Counted from the stretch's first letter, positions 8,078 through 16,602 are shown. The stretch is 64,000 bases of DNA from DATAUK01 sp036268295 (GCA_036268295.1 DATAUK010000009.1:1-64000), one strand, 5' to 3'. Numbers and translations are program-made. The notes: generated by a model from the sequence alone, not told the origin.

Positions 8078-8633
8078 TCAAGCAATCCGCGCTCTTCATC
8101 CGGCTCGCCCCAGTCGTTATTGAGTAGACGTCACAACCGGGGTGATCACGGAATCGCACCGTGGCGCGGCGACGAGTGACGGTCCCAAAGCGCGGTCGAG
8201 CGTGCCCGAACGGGAGCGCGGTGACGTGGAGCTCCCCATTTGCACTGCCCACCAACAGGACGTTGCGCCTTCCGGACTGACTCGGCCGTGAGCCGAGTAA
8301 CAGGAGGTTGTTGCGCCGTTGCCGGTGCCAGGCCGTGACCCAGCACTCGCTCGCGCGGTAGGCAACGACCATGCCTGGGGGCACCGGCATGACACTGCAC
8401 TTGGCCCGTTGACTGAACCCGTGCAACTCAGGGCGCTGACCTGTCGTGACGTATGGGCCTTTCACGACCGGCTGCCGGTCCGTGCGACCGTCACCGGAAT
8501 GCGCCGAAAGCACGACACCCGAGACCGGCCTTGCCGGGACAGAGCCGGGATCACCACACGAAGCCACGAAAAGGCATACCCAGTAGACAGCTCCAAAACT
8601 AAAGAGAAACCTCACGTCCACAAGACGCTTCAC
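8067..8633 (-). CDS. Hypothetical lipoprotein
   Basis: The 188-residue frame starts at a GTG at 8631-8633. MKRLVDVRF is followed by a short hydrophobic stretch and LFVASC, a lipobox-like sequence with Cys at about residue 26. The remainder has paired Cys (AKCSVMPV, SECWVTAWH, GCDVYS, ADCLIS) and looks like a small extracytoplasmic domain. No family is recognised. The signal is unusually aromatic and the start is not well supported by a ribosome-binding site, so the N-terminus is uncertain. Confidence 0.5.
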   Translation of the reverse strand: MKRLVDVRFLFSFGAVYWVCLFVASCGDPGSVPARPVSGVVLSAHSGDGRTDRQPVVKGPYVTTGQRPELHGFSQRAKCSVMPVPPGMVVAYRASECWVTAWHRQRRNNLLLLGSRPSQSGRRNVLLVGSANGELHVTALPFGHARPRFGTVTRRRATVRFRDHPGCDVYSITTGASRMKSADCLISE

Positions 8634-8746
8634 CGGGTGCTTCGGTTGCGGACTGATTGAACCGGCACTCCGCAGCAGTTCTGAACCGCCGGGCTGTCGA
8701 GGTTCTCGGCATACCGGCGCCCGGTCCTGCGACGCCGCGACGTAAT

Positions 8747-8953
8747 GTGAGGAGAACCACGGCCCCCCGATACCAGCTCGTCATCAATTGCGTCGGCCAT
8801 CCGGCGCGGCCGGCCCGGTTCTGGGCTGAAGCCATCGGCTACGTACTGGAGCCACCACCGGCCGGACTTCGCGACCACTACGCGGTCGCGTTGCAGAACC
8901 CGAAGGCAACCAGTTCGACATCAACTGGCGGCCGCCATGGCGCTCACAATTAG
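8747..8953 (+). pseudogene. Broken VOC/glyoxalase-family gene
   Basis: Starting at a GTG at 8747, the frame gives YQLVINCVGHPARPARFWAE followed by AIGYVLEPPPAGLRD, the typical beginning of small actinobacterial VOC-fold proteins. The middle of the domain, about 60-80 residues, is missing. The typical ending EGNQFDINW is present only in a shifted frame (about 8905-8935). An internal deletion plus a frameshift therefore destroyed a gene of about 120 codons. The original substrate cannot be known. It lies among other decayed genes of the accessory region. Confidence 0.6.
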
Positions 8954-9024
8954 CCGCCTTCAGTTCCTCAACTCATCCGTCGATAACAGGTCGACCGCGC
9001 GAGCGCGCAGCAGGTGGAGCAGAC

Positions 9025-10680
9025 ATGTCCAAGAACGGCTCACAGACTGCACCGACAGAGGCGCTGCGCGATGCCCTCGCCGCCGAACCGTCGGCGCGTG
9101 TCTCGGCGGTGTCAGCCGATGGCACACCGGTCGACGTCCCTGCCGAGGTGCCGCTGGGCGAGGAGCATGTCCGGGCCGGGACGGCCGGCATGATGGCGTA
9201 TCACCCGCAGGATCGGCCGCTGCTGATCAGCGGGTTCGACCGGGCACTGCGAGACGGATGGGCACAGCTGACGGTTCGGCTGGTCGGCGCTGCGACAACG
9301 ACGGCAGTCAATGTCGAGATGTTCGACGTACTCGAGGACTGCGGGGTCGTGGTGATCGTCGCGGTGCCGAGCGTGGGCGATTCACCCGCAACGCAGACGA
9401 GCCTGCTCAGCCAGCAGAGCCTGCCCTCGCGGCTGGCCCGCATGCACAAGACCCGCACCGCCGAGATCGTCGATATCGATGGCGGCGTGACTGACATCCT
9501 GGGCTGGAGCGCGGCCGACATGATCGGGCACCGCTCGTTGGAGTACCTGCACCCGGACGACCACGACCTGGCGATCCAGGCCTGGGCGATGCTGCTCAGC
9601 GACCCGTCCGCCGCACCGCGCGTAAGGGTTCGTCATCAAGGCGTCGACGGCCGATGGATCTGGTTCGACATCAGCCACAGCGCGTGCGCGGCGCACTCCC
9701 CGGACTGCTTCATCGCAGACATGATCGACATCTCCAAGGAGATGGAGGCGCGAGAGGCGTTGGCAGCCCGCGAACAGATGCTCACGCAGCTCGCCCGTGC
9801 CCTACCGCTCGGCATTTTCCAGATCGACCGCGACCGTCGACTTGTCTATGTCAACGAGGGTCTCGGCGAGGTCATGGGAGTGGACAACCTCGACGACGAT
9901 GGCGATGTGACGGGTCTGCTCAGGTGGCTGACCGCTGAGGATCGTCGGGTGTTCCTGTCGTCCTTGCATGCCGTGTCCTCAGCTGAGGGCACTCGCGAGT
10001 TCGATGTCCGCTTGGTCCCGCCCGGGCACGAGGCTCCGGTCGTGTGCCGCGTCACGATGCGCGGGCTGGAAGTGGGGCAAGGCGGTAGCGGTGGTGCGGT
10101 GGGATGCGTAGCGGACGTCACCGAACACACTCAGCTCCGCCAGGCGCTTGAAGATCGGGCAACCTTCGACTCGCTGACCCGCTGTCTCAACCGCGAGTCA
10201 GCGATGACCGCGCTCGACACCGCATTGCGACGCCGACTGCACGGCGCCCGGACACCTGCCGTCATGTTCATCGACCTGGACAAGTTCAAGACCGTCAATG
10301 ACCGCCACGGTCATGCGGTCGGCGACGAGCTGTTGGTGGCGGTCGCCGCCGAGATCCGAGCCAACGTGCGCGACGGCGACGTCGTGGGTCGGATCGGAGG
10401 CGACGAGTTCCTCGTCGTACTCGACGGAATCTCCGCGAGCGAGGCAGATCAGGCCGTCAAGCGGCTGAGGCGTGCACTCGAGCGCGAGTTCGTCCTCAGC
10501 GTCGGTCCAGTGGCCGCGTGCGCAAGCGTCGGGCTCGCCCGGGCCGACTCGTCCTCGCTCGACGCGGATGCACTAGTGACCCTCGCCGACGCCGCGATGT
10601 ACGCCGCGAAACGGTCCGGGATCACCTCGACGACAGCCACCCCAACAACCGCCCGGGGACCGGTCAGTACTTCATCGTGA
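9025..10680 (+). CDS. Diguanylate cyclase with two PAS domains
   Basis: The product has 551 residues. An N-terminal region of about 130 residues of unknown fold is followed by two PAS-like domains (about 145-240, with GWSAADMIGHRSLEYLHPDD, and 255-375). A GGDEF domain (about 385-535) comes last. The active-site motif is intact as GGDEF at residues 458-462, and the inhibitory I-site RDGD stands five residues upstream at 449-452. The enzyme should therefore make c-di-GMP from two GTP and be product-inhibited. No EAL domain and no membrane segment are seen, so it is a soluble sensor. AGGTGGAG precedes the ATG. The PAS ligands are unknown and no effector gene is adjacent. Confidence 0.92.
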   Translation: MSKNGSQTAPTEALRDALAAEPSARVSAVSADGTPVDVPAEVPLGEEHVRAGTAGMMAYHPQDRPLLISGFDRALRDGWAQLTVRLVGAATTTAVNVEMFDVLEDCGVVVIVAVPSVGDSPATQTSLLSQQSLPSRLARMHKTRTAEIVDIDGGVTDILGWSAADMIGHRSLEYLHPDDHDLAIQAWAMLLSDPSAAPRVRVRHQGVDGRWIWFDISHSACAAHSPDCFIADMIDISKEMEAREALAAREQMLTQLARALPLGIFQIDRDRRLVYVNEGLGEVMGVDNLDDDGDVTGLLRWLTAEDRRVFLSSLHAVSSAEGTREFDVRLVPPGHEAPVVCRVTMRGLEVGQGGSGGAVGCVADVTEHTQLRQALEDRATFDSLTRCLNRESAMTALDTALRRRLHGARTPAVMFIDLDKFKTVNDRHGHAVGDELLVAVAAEIRANVRDGDVVGRIGGDEFLVVLDGISASEADQAVKRLRRALEREFVLSVGPVAACASVGLARADSSSLDADALVTLADAAMYAAKRSGITSTTATPTTARGPVSTSS

Positions 10681-10907
10681 CTGTCGCTGTCCCGAGCACC
10701 GGCGGGAGCTTCGACACGTTGACCAGCAGGACCCGCCGTCGTCGACGGCTCCACTGGCGTCGAGCGTCTTCTGGTTGACGAGGTATTCACGGTGACCGGA
10801 TCCTTCACCGGCGCGCAGGCGGTCGTGTCGGTCTCCCCCGAGGCCCCGCACGCTGCCTCGTCAGTGCCGAGCAGGTGATCCATCCCGAAGTCGCTGTCCT
10901 TGCTCAC
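10664..10907 (-). pseudogene. Possible decayed secreted-protein fragment
   Basis: On the minus strand, three short protein-like stretches occur in three successive frames: MDHLLGTDEAACGASGETDT with TACAPVKDPVTVNT, then EYLVNQKTLDASGAVDDGG, then LLVNVSKLPPVLGTATVTMK ending at a stop (10664-10666). The pattern suggests one gene broken by two frameshifts. The single long frame here (10449-10907) would run into the cyclase gene and is not believed. The family is unknown and the evidence is weak. Confidence 0.3.
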
Positions 10908-10944
10908 CCCGATTGAAAAATGCCGGCCGGTGCAAGACCCCGAA

Positions 10945-10992
10945 AAGTGTCAGCGCGTGACGGCGCCCCAACGACCTGGGACGCTGACACTT
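10945..10992. repeat. Inverted repeat upstream of a decayed gene
   Basis: AAGTGTCAGCG (10945-10955) is mirrored exactly by CGCTGACACTT (10982-10992), 26 bp apart. It lies about 30 bp before the GTG start of the decayed secreted-protein gene. The outer arm shares TGTCAG with two hairpins at 22005 and 25714. It could be a terminator-like structure or a regulator site. Confidence 0.5.
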
Positions 10993-11021
10993 CGGTGAGA
11001 CTTCGATACGGGAGGATCAAA

Positions 11022-11468
11022 GTGCGTCGCTCGAACTCGACAGTGTTGGGCATTGGGTCGCTCGTGGTGGCGATGATCGGTGCGGGCGAAGCGTTTACTG
11101 CGTCCGTCGCGGCAGCGCCTCAGCCGCATTCTGTGAGCTACCACGCCTGCTCGGTCAGGGTCATCCGAGGATCAATCTCGCGACCCGCAGTGGCAAGCGC
11201 TTGAAGACGCGAGCGAAGTACGGCGTCGGCTACTCGTTTCCGAAGGGCGCCGATCGACGCATCACGCTCCAGCCAAGCGCTCGGGCGTCGTGCAATGGCG
11301 CCGCCGGCGACCGCGGCGACGTCCTGCGAGACGCGCAGCGTGGTCGTCGACGCCACGATCCACGGCGACCGCAGGGCGGTCGCTACCAGACACAAGACAT
11401 TCCCCTACTGTGCCGGCAGGGTCACCGTCTCGAATTTCGTCAGCGGCGCCAAGGGACCGAGCTTCTGA
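11022..11468 (+). pseudogene. Decayed secreted-protein gene
   Basis: A GTG at 11022 with a strong GGGAGG 6 nt upstream opens a good Sec signal (RRSNSTVLGIGSLVVAMIGA, cleavage near SVAAA). After about 45 codons the reading continues in a second frame (GHPRINLATRSGKRLKTRAK, then YGVGYSFPKGADRRITL). A third frame (VVDATIHGDRRAVATRHKTF, then PYCAGRVTVSNFVSG) ends at TGA 11466-11468. The intact product would have been a small secreted protein of about 145 residues. At least two frameshifts have inactivated it. No family is recognised. Confidence 0.5.
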
Positions 11469-11587
11469 GCCGGCAAATGCGGCAGATCAGCGGCACCTAG
11501 TCGATCCCCTCGTCGACAACGACCACGAGCCGATCCGTTGGGATCGGTCATGGCCTGACGCGTCCGGTCCGGTTGACAACGCTCGCT

Positions 11588-11626
11588 TGACAACACCCGG
11601 TTGACAATGTCAACCGGGTGTTGTCA
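11588..11626. promoter_or_regulatory. 39-bp palindrome over the promoter of the HTH gene
   Basis: TGACAACACCCGGTTGAC (11588-11605) is perfectly mirrored at 11609-11626 around AAT. The second half-site contains TTGACA (11601-11606). With an 18-bp spacer it is followed by CACAAT (11625-11630), a plausible -10 box 6 nt before the ATG at 11637. The palindrome thus covers the -35 and spacer, which is ideal for an operator, and the downstream HTH protein is the obvious autoregulator. There is no Shine-Dalgarno sequence, so the transcript is probably leaderless. Confidence 0.65.
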
Positions 11627-11636
11627 CAATGGCTTC

Positions 11637-11897
11637 ATGACACCCAAACCAGTTGCCCCGCATGACAAAGAGAAGTTCAACGATCTGATCAAGGTCCGGG
11701 CCGCTGCACTAGATCACTACGTCAAGGCCGTCGAGTGCTCGCGGCAGCGTCACGTGCTGATCACAGAGTTGATGGACGCGGGTTACTCACAATCGGACAT
11801 CGCTCGAGAGCTGGGCGTGAGCAGGCAAGCCGTGCAGAAGATGCTCACGCTCCACCGGAAGCGAGGCCTACGACCGACGCTGACAAGCGACAGCTAG
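11637..11897 (+). CDS. Small HTH DNA-binding protein
   Basis: From the ATG at 11637 the product has 86 residues (an in-frame ATG at 11601 lies inside the palindrome and is rejected). An N-terminal helix (about residues 8-35) is followed by a helix-turn-helix at about 44-68: ITELMDAGYSQSDIARELGV then SRQAVQKML, similar to sigma-region-4 or Trp-repressor-type HTHs. The tail is basic. The palindromic promoter immediately upstream suggests autoregulation. It has no evident partner gene, so it may be a solitary regulator from a lost mobile element. Confidence 0.7.
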   Translation: MTPKPVAPHDKEKFNDLIKVRAAALDHYVKAVECSRQRHVLITELMDAGYSQSDIARELGVSRQAVQKMLTLHRKRGLRPTLTSDS

Positions 11898-12203
11898 AGG
11901 GGTCGCGCCGGGCCGTCGTGCACGCGGGAGTCTTGGCCGCAGGAGTGGGTCACATCGATCGAGAAGCTCAGCGGTACGGTCGTCCAACGGTCGCGCCCGC
12001 ACGACTTGGCGGCCACCCGGACCTGGGTCGCCGGTGGTCGACCGGTGCCCACCACCGCAGGCGGTCGCCAATGCAAAGTTGGCAGTGGTGACCGACAGCA
12101 ACGTGTCAGATCGCAGGGTCGCCATAACGACCGGGAACGCTGACGGATCGGGCTCCGAGGCCGGCCAGTGATTGACTGAGAGGACGTCGTCCTGGAGGTC
12201 ACG
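11898..12203. other. Intergenic region without a supported gene
   Basis: This 306-bp stretch shows no frame with recognisable coding content. Long minus-strand frames crossing it are shadows of the genes to its right. Its end holds a good GGAGG (12194-12198) for the gene at 12204. Nothing else is seen. Confidence 0.45.
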
Positions 12204-12563
12204 GTGAGCGAGAACGCCGAGCCGGTTTCGTACGAGGGTGTGCCGACCGGGGTTCCAATGCTCTCTTCGACTGGGCGGCAGTTCGGCACCTTGGTGAAGG
12301 TCCTGGAGATCCCGTCCGAGGACCTGTTCGACGGGGTCATCGCGCACACCCACCACGGACACCGCTTCGTCGACCGTGACCAGATCGCCGAGATCACCAC
12401 CGAGTTCATCAGATGCGACCTCGACGACGAAGCGACGGAGAATCTCCCCGAGCCGTCGGGCACAGCCGCGTTCGACGCAAATGCCAGGTACGGCGAGGGC
12501 AAGTCGTTCCGCGAGTGGGTGCACCGGACCTTCGGCCACGGCGGCTGGCAAGCCGAGAAGTAG
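12204..12563 (+). CDS. PRC-barrel-like hypothetical protein
   Basis: The product has 119 residues from a GTG at 12204 with GGAGG in good position. The first 70 residues resemble a PRC-barrel-type small beta-barrel (VPMLSSTGRQFGTLVKVLEI, HHGHRFVDRDQIAEIT), a fold used for binding in RNA-processing, photosynthetic and stress proteins. The rest is acidic, ending in FREWVHRTFGHGGW. It is probably cytosolic and its role is unknown. It sits alone ahead of the ArsR operon. Confidence 0.65.
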   Translation: MSENAEPVSYEGVPTGVPMLSSTGRQFGTLVKVLEIPSEDLFDGVIAHTHHGHRFVDRDQIAEITTEFIRCDLDDEATENLPEPSGTAAFDANARYGEGKSFREWVHRTFGHGGWQAEK

Positions 12564-12698
12564 CCAACCCGCGAGCCGTCACCGGTCAGCGGGCGTTCGA
12601 CCGCAGTCGTCGCACCGCCTGGGCAGCCGACCTGCACAAGGCAGGAGCGCCGATCCACCGGGGCACGCTCGCATTGAAGGACGAGCCAGCGTGAAGGC

Positions 12699-12726
12699 TT
12701 GACACATACCGATATAGGCATATGTT
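12699..12726 (+). promoter_or_regulatory. Promoter of the ArsR/SRPBCC operon
   Basis: TTGACA (12699-12704), a 16-bp spacer and TATGTT (12721-12726) form a strong sigma-70-type promoter. The GTG start at 12733 lies 6 nt after the -10 box without any Shine-Dalgarno sequence, so transcript and coding start should coincide. The spacer and -10 contain an imperfect palindrome (ACATACC-GATAT-AGG-CATATGT), a likely operator for the ArsR protein itself. Confidence 0.65.
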
Positions 12727-12732
12727 TGTCAG

Positions 12733-13056
12733 GTGCCCCGCTCGGCAACCACCTCGGACGTGTTCAACGCCATCGGCGATGCCCGTCGTCGCGACATCCT
12801 GGACACGTTGCTCGGCGGCGAGAAGCCGGTCGGCGCGATCGTGGACGACCTGTCGATGTCCCAACCTCAGGTGTCAAAGCACCTCAGGGTGCTCAGCGAA
12901 GTCGGACTCGTCAGGTGCCGCGCGGAGGGCCGCAACCGCCTCTACCGCCTGGAGCCAACGCGCCTTCAGCCATTCCGCGAGTGGCTGACCAAGTACGAGC
13001 AGGCGTTGAACGACCGACTGGATCGGGTGGACGACTACCTCAGAGAGCTACAATAA
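12733..13056 (+). CDS. ArsR-family transcriptional regulator
   Basis: The protein has 107 residues and a winged-helix HTH over about residues 8-85: FNAIGDARRRDILDTLL, then the recognition segment MSQPQVSKHLRVLSEVGLV, then the wing RAEGRNRLYRL. No metal-binding Cys of the ArsR/SmtB type is present. It belongs to the group paired with SRPBCC proteins, where the regulator represses its own operon. The stop is 14 bp before the SRPBCC start, and AAGGAG links the two genes. Confidence 0.9.
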   Translation: MPRSATTSDVFNAIGDARRRDILDTLLGGEKPVGAIVDDLSMSQPQVSKHLRVLSEVGLVRCRAEGRNRLYRLEPTRLQPFREWLTKYEQALNDRLDRVDDYLRELQ

Positions 13057-13070
13057 CAAGGAGCGCCGAA

Positions 13071-13571
13071 GTGACATCTCACCGGAATACATCATCAGCC
13101 ATCGAGTTCCCGAGCGCTCTCGAGCTCCGCCACACCCGGGCCTTCAATGCTCCGATCCAGCTTGTCTTCGACGTATTCACCAAGCCTGAGCACCTGCGCA
13201 AGACCTTCCCGCCGTACGGCGAGCAGATGACAGTCTGTGACATCGACCTGCGGGTCGGCGGGGACTATCACTTCGTCTTCGTGACCGCCGACGGCGACGA
13301 GTGCTCATTCCGCGGCACCTTCCTGGAGGTCGAGCCGCCGACCCGGTCGGTCCAAACCTGGCTGTTCGACGGGTGGCCGGACGCGCACGCTGTCGAGACG
13401 ATGGAACTGAACGAGAGCGACGGGGTGACGACGATGACCTACCGCATGGTGTTCAACGACCAGGCCGGCCGCGACCACATGGACAAGACCGACGGCGTCG
13501 AAGCCAGCTTCGAAAACGTGGATACGTACTTGCGCTCACTGGTCGGGTCGACCGACGCCACAGCGGGATAG
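13071..13571 (+). CDS. SRPBCC (AHSA1-like) family protein
   Basis: Starting at GTG 13071 with AAGGAG 7 nt upstream, the product has 166 residues. The AHSA1/START-like signature begins at RHTRAFNAPIQLVFDVFTKP and EHLRKTFPPYG, with later GGDYHFVFVTADG and the C-terminal helix FENVDTYLRSL. This fold makes a hydrophobic pocket for lipid-like or aromatic ligands. It is co-transcribed with the ArsR regulator, a very common pair. The ligand cannot be predicted. Another start in the long upstream frame is ruled out because it would overlap arsR completely. Confidence 0.88.
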   Translation: MTSHRNTSSAIEFPSALELRHTRAFNAPIQLVFDVFTKPEHLRKTFPPYGEQMTVCDIDLRVGGDYHFVFVTADGDECSFRGTFLEVEPPTRSVQTWLFDGWPDAHAVETMELNESDGVTTMTYRMVFNDQAGRDHMDKTDGVEASFENVDTYLRSLVGSTDATAG

Positions 13572-13678
13572 CGGCCTGGCTGTCCTCGGCATGGCGGACG
13601 TCGAAATGGCAGGCTGGCGTGACGGCTGCCGATAGGCTCGGACTCTCAGATCGGGGTGTTAGTCGAGAGAGGCTCGTG

Positions 13679-14923
13679 GTGGGCAAGACCAATCGGCGTT
13701 TGATCAGCTCTGCGGTTGTTGGCGCGACGACCATCACAGTCGCGCAGCTCCTACCCGGCGTGGCGGCCGCCGCGACACATCATTCGTCGCTGACCACCTC
13801 CACGCCACGCGCTGACCCCGCAGCCGAGCCTGGCGTCGCGCCGAAGCCCACCGTGGCCGACACCGTTGCACCCACGACAGGCTGCAGCCCTTCGTCATCA
13901 CCCGACTACGGCTGCGGCAAACTCACGCTCCAGGCCGTGCCGATCGCCGATACCTTCCCGACCTCGACGCCGACTCTCGGGGGCCTCACCTTCGACATCA
14001 CCGGTGCCAGCGCCTCGAGTGACGAACTCCTCAACAACTCCGTCGGTGACTGCACGACGACGGCGGATGTCGGCGACAGCGGTGCAACCTGCGGGGAGTC
14101 GACCTACTCAAACGGCGACGCGAGTGCCGCCGGAACGGATGGCAGCTGGGTCGCCGGCGATCCGTATGACGTGACACTCGACTCATCGACGCCGGCTCCC
14201 CCTAACACGCTGATTCCCGCGATCTCTGGCATCTTCCCGAACTGCACCGCCTTCGGCGCCCACAACGGGTGCCCGGACCTAAGGCAAGTGCCGGTGTACG
14301 GCAAGTACCACCAAGTCGGGTTGCGCATCCTCAACTCGGTGAGCCACAAGCCGGTAGCAAACGCGACGTACGAGCTGTGCTCGGCAACGACAGCGGCGCC
14401 CGCGACCGGCACCCATGCCTGCCCCCCCGGAGCCACCGTGCTCGCGACCGAAACAACCGGTGCGGGCGGCGAGCTGACCTTCACCAGCCGCTACGTCGGA
14501 TCGAACAACTACACCGTGGTGCCGACAACGGAACCGACCGGGTACCAGGCGGTCAGGTCGAAGCGGCTCGCCGTGCCGGTGGTCACCAACACCGCCGAGG
14601 CGGGCGCGTTGGTGCAGACCACGATTGACCTGGCCCCGATCCGGCCGACCGTGAGGACCCACCACGTCACGGTCACCGAGAACAAGGCGATCAACTTCAA
14701 CGTGCTTGCCGGCGCCAAGCCGATCGTCGGCCCACTGACCTTGGTATCGCTCAGCAAACCGGCCCACGGCTCGGCCCATCACTCGGGCGGCGAGGTCACC
14801 TACAAGCCGCGAAAGGGCTACGCCGGCAAGGACGTGTTCACCTACACCGTTCGCAACGCCCTGGGCGCTACCGCAACCGGCCGGATCGTGGTCCACGTGA
14901 GGGCCAAGCCGAAGTCGCACTGA
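13679..14923 (+). CDS. Secreted protein with SpaA-like and cadherin-like domains
   Basis: The GTG at 13679 (or 13676) follows GAGAGAGG and opens a signal peptide (TNRRLISSAVVGATTITVAQ, cleavage near GVAAAA). The mature part (about 385 residues) has a Cys-rich N-terminal region (TTGCSPSSSPDYGCGKL). A SpaA/Cna-B-like prealbumin domain follows (about 215-310; VGLRILNSVSHKPVANATYE, then GAGGELTF). Last comes a cadherin-like or Big domain (about 325-410; HVTVTENKAINFNVL, GKDVFTYTVRN). No LPXTG motif or C-terminal membrane anchor is seen, so it is either released or attached another way. Such domains usually serve surface adhesion or structure. Confidence 0.8.
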   Translation: MGKTNRRLISSAVVGATTITVAQLLPGVAAAATHHSSLTTSTPRADPAAEPGVAPKPTVADTVAPTTGCSPSSSPDYGCGKLTLQAVPIADTFPTSTPTLGGLTFDITGASASSDELLNNSVGDCTTTADVGDSGATCGESTYSNGDASAAGTDGSWVAGDPYDVTLDSSTPAPPNTLIPAISGIFPNCTAFGAHNGCPDLRQVPVYGKYHQVGLRILNSVSHKPVANATYELCSATTAAPATGTHACPPGATVLATETTGAGGELTFTSRYVGSNNYTVVPTTEPTGYQAVRSKRLAVPVVTNTAEAGALVQTTIDLAPIRPTVRTHHVTVTENKAINFNVLAGAKPIVGPLTLVSLSKPAHGSAHHSGGEVTYKPRKGYAGKDVFTYTVRNALGATATGRIVVHVRAKPKSH

Positions 14924-14927
14924 CCCC

Positions 14928-15581
14928 ATGACTCGGCCAAGCGCTGGCGAGCCGTCGGTCCCAGGACGGCTGGTCGACGAGATCGGCGCGGAGTGGCAGC
15001 GCAGCGTCGATGGCGACGTCACCCGGTGGCGCGGCTACTCGTCGCTGTGGGACCCGCCCGAGGCGATGCGCGATTCCGGCGGCGGGCCGACCGCGGCCGT
15101 GGTCGCCGAGGTCGTCGGCGAGCGGGTGCGCTCGATCCTGATCCGCTGGAATGAACGCACTGCCAAACTGTGGTGGGTCGAGGTACCGGAGACTGCTGCT
15201 CAGCCTCCCGCGCTCAACTTCGTCGCGTACGACGTACCGGTGCTGGCCGCGGGATCGATCATCGACGACACCGCGTTCGGCTCGCTCGGCGTGACGGCGC
15301 AGGAACAGGTCGGCGCCTACCGATGGTGGCCGTCAACCGGTGAGGTGCACCAGATGTACGTCGCGCCGGCCGAGCGCCGGCATGGCGTCGGGATCGCCCT
15401 CGGGATGGTCGCGTGGACCTATGCCTGGCTGCGCGGCTGGCCGGCACAATTCACCGGCTCCTATCGCACCGCGCAAGGCGAGGCGTTCCTCGAGACGGCC
15501 AAGCCGTGGTGGTCAGGACGGACGAACCCGCTCACCCACCTCGCGCCACCGATGACACCCGGCGATCGGTTGAGTCCCTGA
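14928..15581 (+). CDS. GNAT-fold acetyltransferase-like protein
   Basis: The product has 217 residues. The GNAT core is at about residues 135-200: VHQMYVAPAERRHGVGIALG carries the acetyl-CoA motif R-x-x-G-x-G. The N-terminal 130 residues include an aromatic strand (RSILIRWNERTAKLWWVEVP) and are not recognised. The start ATG is 4 bp beyond the preceding stop, without a good ribosome-binding site. The acceptor substrate is unknown. Confidence 0.65.
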   Translation: MTRPSAGEPSVPGRLVDEIGAEWQRSVDGDVTRWRGYSSLWDPPEAMRDSGGGPTAAVVAEVVGERVRSILIRWNERTAKLWWVEVPETAAQPPALNFVAYDVPVLAAGSIIDDTAFGSLGVTAQEQVGAYRWWPSTGEVHQMYVAPAERRHGVGIALGMVAWTYAWLRGWPAQFTGSYRTAQGEAFLETAKPWWSGRTNPLTHLAPPMTPGDRLSP

Positions 15582-15585
15582 CGAA

Positions 15586-16602
15586 TCAGCGGTAGCCGTC
15601 GGCGCCTAGGGCGATCGACGGGCCGCTGTTCGCACCCTTCGCGATCACGGTGTCGTGGTTAGTGTCCAAGCCGCAGTCGATGGCCGGTGAGTCGATCGTC
15701 ATCGACGTCTCGGCGATCGCGCCGGCCGGCGTCTCATAGACCGCGACAGCGGCGTTTCTGCCGGTCGGTGCGATGCCCACCCGGGCCTTTGCGATAGCCG
15801 CGGTCGGCCTCACCGGGCAGACGCCTCCATCGTCGACGACGATGGACAGCACGAAGTGCGTTTTCTTGTGCCTGATTGCGCAGCCGGTGAACACACTGCC
15901 ATGCTTGGGAGCCGAGGCGGCAGTGGCCTGCGCCCGGCAGAAGAACGAGTCGTCGCCCCCCTGATTGCCACCGCCTCCCAACGGCGGCCCGCCGTACGAG
16001 ACGTAGTGGCTGTTCCTATTCGCCGCATCGTCCTCGTAGACCGCAGCGATGAGCTCGAAGCTCAACCGCCTTCCCTGGAAATACGCTCCGGCCCCGTGGG
16101 TCAGATCGCCGCCGCCCTGCAGGCGCAGCTTGGGCAGCCACGGGACGCCGTGGCTCGGAGCTGAGAACTTGGCCGCATACAACGCCTTGTCGTGCAGGCA
16201 GGCCAGTCCGAGCCGTTTGCCGTCAGAGGCAAGATCGGGCTGCGAGCACCCGAAGCCGCCCTTTACCAACGGCGACCACCTGGTCGCGAAGGTGCGGACC
16301 TCGATGCCGTGTTTAGTGTCCGCGAGGAAGAAGTACTGCCCGTTGGCCCATGCGACCGCGGGTGCTCCTGTGATCTTGTTGCCGAGGCTATGGAACGTCG
16401 ACGAGCCTGGTCTGTTGGCGAAGACCGCGCCGCCCTTGCCGCGATAGGCAACGACCTGGCCGGCGACCTGATCACCGCCTGCCAACGCGGCCGAGCTAGC
16501 CAAGCCGGCCAAGTGGGTTTGCGCATGAGCAGCCGGGACCGCAAACGCAACGGCGGAACAGGCACCGGCTGCCAGCGCCAAGCGTCGCATTGATCGGATC
16601 AC
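15586..16602 (-). CDS. Hypothetical secreted protein
   Basis: A GTG at 16600-16602 preceded by GGGGGGCGG gives 338 residues. The signal peptide is clear (MRRLALAAGACSAVAFAVPA, cleavage after AHA). The mature protein has WD/propeller-like short strands (AVAWANGQYFFLADTKHGIE, KRLGLACLHDKALYAAKF) and several Cys. No catalytic motif was recognised. It precedes, on the same strand, no close partner: the lipoprotein gene at 16739 lies upstream across 136 bp. It ends 4 bp from the convergent GNAT gene. Confidence 0.65.
   Translation of the reverse strand: MIRSMRRLALAAGACSAVAFAVPAAHAQTHLAGLASSAALAGGDQVAGQVVAYRGKGGAVFANRPGSSTFHSLGNKITGAPAVAWANGQYFFLADTKHGIEVRTFATRWSPLVKGGFGCSQPDLASDGKRLGLACLHDKALYAAKFSAPSHGVPWLPKLRLQGGGDLTHGAGAYFQGRRLSFELIAAVYEDDAANRNSHYVSYGGPPLGGGGNQGGDDSFFCRAQATAASAPKHGSVFTGCAIRHKKTHFVLSIVVDDGGVCPVRPTAAIAKARVGIAPTGRNAAVAVYETPAGAIAETSMTIDSPAIDCGLDTNHDTVIAKGANSGPSIALGADGYR

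Noticed and set aside
11588..11626. Palindrome as a terminator of upstream genes
   Set aside because: It ends 10 bp before a start codon and overlaps promoter boxes, and no active plus-strand gene ends just upstream.
11894..12748. 284-codon minus-strand frame across the PRC-barrel-like gene
   Set aside because: The plus-strand gene has a good ribosome-binding site and recognisable fold. The minus frame is Ser/Arg/Pro-rich shadow.
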